Assembly (NCBI GenBank): GCA_900316685.1
Contig: ONDS01000014.1
Coordinates: forward strand, 1 to 64,000
Reading direction: 5' to 3'
DNA: 64,000 nt
From: an uncultured Prevotellaceae bacterium
GTDB taxonomy: Bacteria > Bacteroidota > Bacteroidia > Bacteroidales > Bacteroidaceae
The notes under the pieces are model-generated. The model saw nothing but the letters and a program-made list of their open reading frames with translations. It was not told where the DNA came from and did not search any database. The translations under genes and the position numbers were made by a program. Positions 34,921-41,112 of the stretch are shown in pieces (the first letter of the stretch is position 1; every line of letters begins with the position of its first letter).

Positions 34921-35799
34921 ATGGCAAAGAAAGCAACAAAAAAAACAGACACCCTGAATCTTGAAGCGATACTGTTCAAGTGCAGAGATATATTGAGGCA
35001 GGCAAAGAACTCCGGGTCGTTCTTTGAGAAGCGCGACATGATGCTGACTCTCGTGTTCCTCCGCTTTATGGGCGAGAAATACGAGGATGGAGTGGCTTCA
35101 CTTCGTCAACGACTCATTGAGGAAGGGTTAGATCCAGACAACGAGGAGATTATCAAGGCTTTCTTCGATGATGCCACTTTTGCTGATGGTACCTTCGATT
35201 TGCCGGTAGAGGCTCGTTGGTCAACTATCATCAATACTGCTGCTCCCCAACTGAATGTGGCTCTTGACACAGAAGCAGCTGGTTATGATGCCGACGAAAT
35301 GTATCGCGGGGCAACTGTCATACCAGTCCATTCGTATAGTTATAATGATGAGGGTTCTCCTGAATACAGTAAGGCAGCAGAGTCTTTCATTCCTGCAAAT
35401 GAATTGACAGAGGAGCAGAGAATAGATGTACTTCGTAAGAGTATTATTAAGATGATGAATCATGGTGGATATCGGGCTTCGGATAAAACTTTCTGCAAGC
35501 AACGTCATTGGATTGCCGTTTACCGTATCACAGCAGATGAAGGTTTTACCATTGACGGAGATTTCCATTACTTCAAACACATTGTGGACGGTATGGAATT
35601 ACCAACAGCAGATATTCCACTCAAGGAAGATACGCTGGCGCAGACCATCAAAGGTGTATATGCCTCATCATTTGCCGACTGGAAGAGTGATGGTTTGAGT
35701 GGAAGACGGCTCAATGAGTATAACGACATCCATCATTGTGCAGAAGTTTTTGCGAAGATTTTGGCGGAGAACAGGCCGAGGAAGATATGGAACGGATAA
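34921..35799 (+). CDS. HsdM N-terminal domain fused to an unrecognised C-terminal domain
   Basis: A 292-residue protein. Residues about 12-120 match the helical N-terminal domain of type I restriction methylase HsdM (LEAILFKCRDILRQAKNSG, MLTLVFLRFMGEKYED, DLPVEARWSTI). The methyltransferase domain with its SAM motif and NPPF is absent. From about residue 125 (DADEMYRGATVIPVHSY) the sequence changes to a domain I do not recognise, containing IIKMMNHGGYRASDKTF and LSGRRLNEYNDIHHCAEVF. No hsdS or hsdR is nearby. It may be a chimera left by loss of an R-M locus, or a dedicated small protein using the HsdM dimer/DNA-recognition fold. AT-rich. Confidence 0.7.
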   Translation: MAKKATKKTDTLNLEAILFKCRDILRQAKNSGSFFEKRDMMLTLVFLRFMGEKYEDGVASLRQRLIEEGLDPDNEEIIKAFFDDATFADGTFDLPVEARWSTIINTAAPQLNVALDTEAAGYDADEMYRGATVIPVHSYSYNDEGSPEYSKAAESFIPANELTEEQRIDVLRKSIIKMMNHGGYRASDKTFCKQRHWIAVYRITADEGFTIDGDFHYFKHIVDGMELPTADIPLKEDTLAQTIKGVYASSFADWKSDGLSGRRLNEYNDIHHCAEVFAKILAENRPRKIWNG

Positions 35800-35841
35800 G
35801 GAAAAATGTGAGAAAAATTTGGCTGTTGTCATATAAACCAT

Positions 35842-35849
35842 TACTTTTG
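35842..35849 (+). promoter_or_regulatory. TAnnTTTG promoter box for the serine hydrolase
   Basis: TACTTTTG, 29 nt before the ATG. Confidence 0.6.
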
Positions 35850-35878
35850 CAGGAAATCATCAAGTTACCTATAACCTC

Positions 35879-36949
35879 ATGAAAAAATCATTGTTGTTCG
35901 TTACACTGGCCGCCCTATGGATGGTCGGTTGCCAAAAAGAAAAAGTGAAAGAAGTGATCGACCTGCCCCGGGCCGAAGCATCAGCCGAGGTGAAAGCTGC
36001 CGTGGATTCATTCATCCATGCCACGGAGACTCGGCCCACAGCCCCCGACTCCATCACCCTCCACAGCATCATGATAGTGAAACATGGCGAGGTGATCATG
36101 GAGAGATGGTTCAACGGGCAAACGGCGGAGACGCCTCATGCCATGCACTCCGTGAGCAAGACCTTCACCGCCATAGCCGTAGGACTGGCCATCGATGAAG
36201 GCAAGCTCCATCTCAACGATTCCGTAGTGAAATTCTTCCCGGATAAAGTACCGGCAGAACAGAGCGATAATCTCAAGGCGATGACCGTGCGCGACCTGCT
36301 CACCATGACCTGCGGACATGACGAGGAACCCAACAGCCTGCGCAAGGACTCCGTCGACTGGGTGAAAGGTTTCCTTTCGTGGCCTGTCAAACATAAGCCC
36401 GGAGAATATTACCTCTACAACTCGGTGGGCACCTACATGCTCTCCGCCATCGTGCAGAAGGTGACGGGCGAGAAACTCATCGACTATCTCGACACACGCC
36501 TCTTTCAGCCTCTGCATATCACCCGTCCTGAATGGGAGGAGAGTCCTCAAGGCATCAACTGCGGCGGTTGGGGCCTCCAACTGAAGACCGAGGATATGGC
36601 CAAGTTAGGGCAGTTGTTCCTGCAAAAAGGCTTGTGGAACGGCAAGCAGCTTGTTCCCGAGCAGTGGCTCAAGGAGATGTCGAGCTACCAAGTGCCTTCC
36701 GCCCCCTCGGGCACCCGTTTCGAGGATATCGAAAAGGCCGGACTCAGCAAAGACAACAACGAATGGGTGCAGGGCTACGGTTATCAGATGTGGATATGCC
36801 GTCACAACGCCTACCGCGCCGACGGCTATGCCGGACAATACATCATCATATTCCCCGAGCGCGATGCCGTGTTGGTGCTCACCACCGCCTCCACCCTCTA
36901 CCAGCCCTATCTCGACTTGGTGTGGGAATATCTGCTCCCCGTGTTGTAA
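35879..36949 (+). CDS. Serine hydrolase lipoprotein (beta-lactamase/esterase fold)
   Basis: A 356-residue class C beta-lactamase-like hydrolase. The lipobox VGC (C18) indicates a lipoprotein. The catalytic SxxK is SVSK (S91, K94) and the YxN motif is YNS (Y180). The third motif (HTG/KTG) is replaced near YAGQYIIIFPE. Members act as esterases, peptidases or penicillin-binding proteins, and the substrate cannot be told. Downstream lies the tail of a beta-mannosidase in the same reading frame, so the gene may sit on the scar of a deleted glycosidase locus. Confidence 0.88.
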   Translation: MKKSLLFVTLAALWMVGCQKEKVKEVIDLPRAEASAEVKAAVDSFIHATETRPTAPDSITLHSIMIVKHGEVIMERWFNGQTAETPHAMHSVSKTFTAIAVGLAIDEGKLHLNDSVVKFFPDKVPAEQSDNLKAMTVRDLLTMTCGHDEEPNSLRKDSVDWVKGFLSWPVKHKPGEYYLYNSVGTYMLSAIVQKVTGEKLIDYLDTRLFQPLHITRPEWEESPQGINCGGWGLQLKTEDMAKLGQLFLQKGLWNGKQLVPEQWLKEMSSYQVPSAPSGTRFEDIEKAGLSKDNNEWVQGYGYQMWICRHNAYRADGYAGQYIIIFPERDAVLVLTTASTLYQPYLDLVWEYLLPVL

Positions 36950-36982
36950 TCGGCACCGCCTGCGCACGTAAACCACAGGACA

Positions 36983-37153
36983 CTCTGCCTAAGTGTCGAC
37001 GATAAAGAAAGCCACCTGGACAACAATTACTTCGACTTGTTGCCAGGTGTGCCCGTACGCTGTTTCCTCCAGACATCATTGTCGGCGGAGGATGTCAGGA
37101 AAAGCCTGTCCATGCAGAGCCTGAACCAGATGAGCGGTCATACCATGAAATAG
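36983..37153 (+). pseudogene. C-terminal remnant of a GH2 beta-mannosidase-like protein
   Basis: Without its own start, codons 36983-37153 read LCLSVDDKESHLDNNYFDLL, then PGVPVRCFLQTSLSAEDVR and SLSMQSLNQ before a TAG. This matches the terminal Ig-like strands of GH2 beta-mannosidases (the NYFDLLPGxPV motif followed by the SLNQM-type end). No other part of the enzyme is present. It follows the serine hydrolase stop in the same frame, with about 11 extra codons between. Confidence 0.6.
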
Positions 37154-37193
37154 CCCATCTGTTCAGGCTTCGCCGCACCCTTTCGGGCAAGTA

Positions 37194-37811
37194 TCAATAA
37201 ATCTTCAATATCTCGTCCAGGCCCCTATGCTGAGGTCGTTTGGGTTCATCTGCCCTGTAACCTAAGGCGATAACCGCCATGACACTCTCGTTGGAAGGGA
37301 TGGCAAACAGTTCACGCAAGGGGTCGGCATCGCGCATACCCATAATCAGCGTGTCGAAGCCCATGGCACGTGCCTTCATGATCAGATAGCAGTTGCTCAG
37401 ACCGTTGTCGTAGGCTCCCCATCCATCGCCAACCTCATTGACTGGCTCATCGCCATGGAAGCCCGACTTGCCCCGTTCAAACGTGGAAACGATGAGCACG
37501 GGAGCATTGGCTATCCGTTCCTTGTTTTGGCCCACGAGGTTCTGCACCGCCTTCAACTTCTCTTCACTCATGGCCACATAATACTTCGAGGGTTGCTGGT
37601 TGGCCCATGAGGGAGCATCTTGAACGGCGGCAAACAGTTCCTTGACCTGTGCTTCGGAGATTTTTTTCGTGGCATCATAGCTCCTTACGCTTCTCCTCGA
37701 TGCGAGCACTTCGTCGAACGAGAGTGAGGAGGATGCAGGTTCCTGGTTGCCGGAGCAACTTGCCAATGCCATCAACACGGCGGCAGCACTCAATAGAATG
37801 GTCTTTTTCAT
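37194..37811 (-). CDS. Nitroreductase family lipoprotein
   Basis: A 205-residue flavin-dependent nitroreductase-like protein. A lipoprotein signal (MKKTILLSAAAVLMALASC, C19) precedes the domain, which is unusual for a family that is mostly cytoplasmic. The core shows ASRRSVRSYDATKKISE, QDAPSWANQQPSKYYV, and a C-terminal NESVMAVIALGYRADEPKRP. The start at 37811 is chosen for the clean signal; codons upstream translate a duplicated spacer. Promoter box at 37842. Confidence 0.9.
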   Translation of the reverse strand: MKKTILLSAAAVLMALASCSGNQEPASSSLSFDEVLASRRSVRSYDATKKISEAQVKELFAAVQDAPSWANQQPSKYYVAMSEEKLKAVQNLVGQNKERIANAPVLIVSTFERGKSGFHGDEPVNEVGDGWGAYDNGLSNCYLIMKARAMGFDTLIMGMRDADPLRELFAIPSNESVMAVIALGYRADEPKRPQHRGLDEILKIY

Positions 37812-37841
37812 TGTTTTTTGGTTTAATTGAACAAATAATGG

Positions 37842-37849
37842 CAAAGATA
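37842..37849 (-). promoter_or_regulatory. TAnnTTTG promoter box for the nitroreductase
   Basis: TATCTTTG on the minus strand, 30 nt upstream of the start. The second copy of the duplicated unit has TATCTTTA at the same position, so only this copy has the full box. Confidence 0.6.
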
Positions 37850-37988
37850 CGGAAAATCGAGAGGAGAATAAAATGAACCCTTTCATTTTTTATCCCGAGA
37901 TGGAGTATCTTATCTAAAGATACGGAAAATCGAGAGGAGAATAAAATGAACCCTTTCATTTTTTATCCCGAGATGGAGTATCTTATCT
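37843..37988 (-). repeat. 73-bp perfect tandem duplication in the nitroreductase leader/upstream region
   Basis: Two identical 73-bp copies (37843-37915 and 37916-37988), with the first 5-6 nt of a third. Each contains the hairpin AAAATGAA-CCCT-TTCATTTT. The copies are identical, so the duplication is recent. Confidence 0.95.
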
Positions 37989-38038
37989 AAAGATTGTTTT
38001 TTTCTCAGTCATTACAATAGATTACCAAACATTTGTAT

Positions 38039-38046
38039 TATCTTTG
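38039..38046 (+). promoter_or_regulatory. TAnnTTTG promoter box for the Memo-AMMECR1 operon
   Basis: TATCTTTG, 29 nt before the ATG, with ATTTG upstream near 38031. Confidence 0.6.
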
Positions 38047-38075
38047 TGGTGCATGTAACATCTATCTGAACTACT

Positions 38076-39506
38076 ATGAATACATCCAACCAACAACAAG
38101 GAAAAGAACCTGTGGTAAGAACCGCCACACAGGCAGGACGATTCTACGACGACGACCCGCGGCGACTCGCCCATGAGGTGGACCTTCTCTTGGAACAGCA
38201 TGCCGAGGACAGGACATACGCCGACGTGGCAGCGCTCATCGTCCCACACGCCGGTTATTATTTTTCGGGGAATGTGGCGGCAACAGCCTATATGTCGATA
38301 CCAAAGGAAAAGACGTATCAGCGCATCTTCCTCTTGGGCCCCAGCCATCATGAGTGGCTCAACGGAGCCTCGGTAAACAGTGCCGCGGATTATTATTCCA
38401 CACCGTTAGGACAGGTGGCCGTGGACCGTGAGACAGCACATAAGTTGATAGCCGCCGACAACGTGTTCACCTATCGCCCCGAGGCACACGACAGGGAGCA
38501 TTGCATTGAGGTGCAGTTGCCGTTGCTGCAACGACGTTTTCAGTTGGTGCCACCCATCGTACCGATCATCATATCCACCAACGACTTCCGAAAACTGAAG
38601 CGCATGGCCGACGTGCTGAAGCCATACCTGACAGCCGACAACCTGTTCATCGTAAGCAGCGACTTCTCGCATTACCCTAAATACGAGGATGCCTGCAAAG
38701 TGGATGCGCTTACGGCCAAGGCCATAGAGAGCGGCGATGTGGAGGAATTCATCGCCGCCATCGAGGAAAACGAACGAAGCGGTGTGAGGAACCTGGCCAC
38801 CAGTGCCTGTGGCGAGCTGGCCATCGCCACGCTCCTGATGATGATGGATGGGCAATACGAAGTGAAGCACCTACTGTACCAGAACTCCGGCGATGCCGAT
38901 GAATCCGACCATCGGCGCGTGGTAGGTTATCACGCCTTCGCCATCGTGCGGCGGTCAGAGGAGGCCTTCTCACTGACCGAAGAGGATAAACGCCTGCTGA
39001 AGGAGATAGCCCTGAGGAGTATCGAAGATTCCCTGGCAGACAAAACCATCCGTCCCCATGCCTCGTTGGAGCGTCATCCTCACCTGCTCCGTAAGTGCGG
39101 GGCTTTCGTTTCCCTGCATAAGCAGGGCCGGTTACGTGGCTGCATCGGCCATTTCGGCGAGGATATACCTCTGCATAAGACCGTGGCGGAGATGGCGCGC
39201 GCCGCCGCCTTCGACGACCCGCGGTTCATGCCGGTGACACGGAGTGAACTGGCCGATATCGACATCGAGATTTCCGTGCTCACACCCATGCGACGCATAC
39301 GGAGCCTCGACGAGTTTGAACTGCACCGCCACGGCATCTATATCCGCAAGGGTTACCGCAGCGGCACTTTCCTGCCCCAGGTGGCCGACGAGGTGGACTG
39401 GACGAAAGAAGAGTTTGTGGGCCATTGTTCGCAAGACAAGGCCGGCATCGGCTGGAACGGTTGGAAGGATGCCGAACTATATGTCTATGAAGCCATCGTA
39501 TTCTGA
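38076..39506 (+). CDS. amrB: AmmeMemoRadiSam system fusion: Memo domain + AMMECR1 domain
   Basis: A 476-residue fusion of two usually separate proteins. Residues about 13-280 are the Memo domain (dioxygenase-like), with VPHAGYYFSGNVAATAYM, LGPSHHEW and SSDFSHYPKYEDA. Residues about 295-476 are the AMMECR1 domain, with LRGCIGHFGEDIPL and AAFDDPRFMPVT. These and the downstream radical SAM enzyme form the conserved AmmeMemoRadiSam set, whose chemistry is unknown. Human MEMO1 has been linked to copper handling. The ATG of the next gene overlaps the stop (TGATG). Confidence 0.9.
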   Translation: MNTSNQQQGKEPVVRTATQAGRFYDDDPRRLAHEVDLLLEQHAEDRTYADVAALIVPHAGYYFSGNVAATAYMSIPKEKTYQRIFLLGPSHHEWLNGASVNSAADYYSTPLGQVAVDRETAHKLIAADNVFTYRPEAHDREHCIEVQLPLLQRRFQLVPPIVPIIISTNDFRKLKRMADVLKPYLTADNLFIVSSDFSHYPKYEDACKVDALTAKAIESGDVEEFIAAIEENERSGVRNLATSACGELAIATLLMMMDGQYEVKHLLYQNSGDADESDHRRVVGYHAFAIVRRSEEAFSLTEEDKRLLKEIALRSIEDSLADKTIRPHASLERHPHLLRKCGAFVSLHKQGRLRGCIGHFGEDIPLHKTVAEMARAAAFDDPRFMPVTRSELADIDIEISVLTPMRRIRSLDEFELHRHGIYIRKGYRSGTFLPQVADEVDWTKEEFVGHCSQDKAGIGWNGWKDAELYVYEAIVF

Positions 39507-40378
39507 TGAAAGCCTACGAATGTAAATACTACCAACGAATGGCTGACGGGAGGGTGGAATGCCAGCTGTGTCCACATCATTGCCGTATTGCCGATGGCAA
39601 AACAGGCATCTGCCGTAGCCGTCGCAATGAGGGAGGCAAACTTATCAGCGATGTGTACGGCCGGCCCTGTTCGCTGGCCATCGACCCGATAGAAAAGAAA
39701 CCGCTGTATCATTTCCATCCCGGCACCACCTGTCTATCACTCGCTTGCACGGGTTGCAACTTCCGTTGCCTGAACTGCCAGAACCACGACATATCCCAGG
39801 CCAAGCCTTCGGATGTCGGGTATTACGAGCTCTCGCCCGAGGCAGTGGTCCGTCTCTGCTTGGAGCATCACTGCCCAGGCATCGCCTATACCTACACCGA
39901 GCCACTGACCTACATCGAGTATATCACCGACACGGCCCGTCTGGCCCATGAGAAGGGGCTTTGGAACATCCTCGTCACGGCAGGTTATGTCTGTCAGGAG
40001 CCCCTTGCCGACCTGCTGCCATATCTGGATGCCGCCAACATCGACTTGAAATCGTTCTCCGACGATATTTACTTACGTATCAGCGGAGGCCATCTCCAGC
40101 CCGTGCTCGATACCATCCTCGCCATGCGCGATGCCGGGGTATGGATAGAACTCACCAACCTCATCATCCCAGGCATCAACGACGACATGGATATGATACG
40201 ACGGATGTGCCGATGGATCGTCAACAACGGCCTGGCCAACAATCCCCTGCATTTCAGCCGTTTTTTCCCACGCTACAAGATGAAGGACAGTCCTCCCACT
40301 CCGCTCCAGACGCTGAAAGCCGCCAAGCAGATAGCCCTCGACGAAGGGATAGAAAAGGTGTATTTGGGGAATGTCTGA
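39506..40378 (+). CDS. amrS: AmmeMemoRadiSam system radical SAM enzyme
   Basis: A 290-residue radical SAM protein. CNFRCLNCQN supplies the CxxxCxxC cluster ligands C84, C88 and C91. An additional N-terminal cysteine pair, CQLCPHHCRI, is typical of the AmrS/PflA-like group. HFSRFFPRYKMKD near the end is a family motif. It shares an overlapping stop/start with the Memo-AMMECR1 gene, so the two products are made together. The substrate is unknown. Confidence 0.92.
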   Translation: MKAYECKYYQRMADGRVECQLCPHHCRIADGKTGICRSRRNEGGKLISDVYGRPCSLAIDPIEKKPLYHFHPGTTCLSLACTGCNFRCLNCQNHDISQAKPSDVGYYELSPEAVVRLCLEHHCPGIAYTYTEPLTYIEYITDTARLAHEKGLWNILVTAGYVCQEPLADLLPYLDAANIDLKSFSDDIYLRISGGHLQPVLDTILAMRDAGVWIELTNLIIPGINDDMDMIRRMCRWIVNNGLANNPLHFSRFFPRYKMKDSPPTPLQTLKAAKQIALDEGIEKVYLGNV

Positions 40379-40550
40379 GCATAGACTCCACCCCTGACTT
40401 TCCACAAAGTTTGAAATCATTTTTTCTCTTGCGTTGCATTAGTTATGAGGGATTGGTAATCGAAATGCAAGTATAAGAGAAAAGAACGGAACAGCAAAAA
40501 GAAAGCCAGGAAAAGGAGCCGTTTTTCAGCAGCCTCGGCCATGATGCACG

Positions 40551-40757
40551 TTATCCGAAGGTCTCCTCGGAGATATCCTTGAAGAAGTCGTGATGGAGGA
40601 TGAGGGAGATGCGCCTCAGTAGAAGCACATCGATACTGTCGCGCTTAAGCAACTTGTATGCTCCCGTGCGCTCACACGGAATTTGTTCGGACAACCACCT
40701 TACCGAACGACCTTGGTCGGTTAACACTCTTCTGATTTTTGTTCCTATGCCTATCAT
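40551..40757 (-). CDS. Small HTH regulator-like protein
   Basis: A 68-residue XRE-like helix-turn-helix protein (VRWLSEQIPCERTGAYKLLK, with a hydrophobic C-terminus LLLRRISLILHHDFFKDIS). Proteins of this pattern are common in Bacteroidales, usually monocistronic, with no known ligand. The upstream box TACTTTTG (40777-40784) supports expression. Confidence 0.75.
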   Translation of the reverse strand: MIGIGTKIRRVLTDQGRSVRWLSEQIPCERTGAYKLLKRDSIDVLLLRRISLILHHDFFKDISEETFG

Positions 40758-40776
40758 AATTGTCTATATTTTGTGG

Positions 40777-40784
40777 CAAAAGTA
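40777..40784 (-). promoter_or_regulatory. TAnnTTTG promoter box for the small HTH gene
   Basis: TACTTTTG on the minus strand, 19 nt upstream of the start. Confidence 0.6.
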
Positions 40785-40866
40785 ACCACAAAAGACAATC
40801 CCTGCAAGGAAAAAAGAATCCCAAACCTTGTGAAACGTGCATTTTCTTGCGGAAAGGCACATCAAC

Positions 40867-40902
40867 GAAGAGGCGGGGTAGATTTATCCGCCCCGCCTCT
40901 TC
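40867..40902 (-). terminator. Hairpin downstream of the amylase/small-protein pair
   Basis: GAAGAGGCGGGG and CCCCGCCTCTTC form a perfect 12-bp stem with a 12-nt loop. There is no U-tract on the minus strand, so it may stabilise the 3' end as well as terminate. Confidence 0.6.
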
Positions 40903-40918
40903 ATCATATCATGCTCGT

Positions 40919-41104
40919 CTATTCCTCTTCTTGTGAAACAGGATGATCCCATTCACAGTCCCAAACGGAACTGCTGTTACCTCCCAGTTCCTCGCCGTCG
41001 TCAACGACGGGAGCCTCGTTCGGGCTCTCCACGATAGTGTCCATCAAGGGGTCGGCAAAGGCCATCATCGCCATACGGGGCTGTATATATGCTTGTTTTT
41101 CCAT
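40919..41104 (-). CDS. Small acidic protein, M[ED]KxxYxxP family (unrecognised)
   Basis: A 61-residue acidic protein (MEKQAYIQPRMAMMAF ... NSSSVWDCEWDHPVSQEEE). It has no signal peptide or membrane helix. It shares the N-terminal pattern M[ED]KxxYxxP[RK] and the C-terminal NSxx[VL]WD with the protein at 54392-54577, which has the same length. The start is placed at 41104 by that alignment. Two upstream in-frame ATGs (41113, 41116) overlap the stop of the amylase gene as TGATG, so translation is coupled whichever is used. Function unknown. Confidence 0.7.
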   Translation of the reverse strand: MEKQAYIQPRMAMMAFADPLMDTIVESPNEAPVVDDGEELGGNSSSVWDCEWDHPVSQEEE

Positions 41105-41112
41105 GTTGCTCA

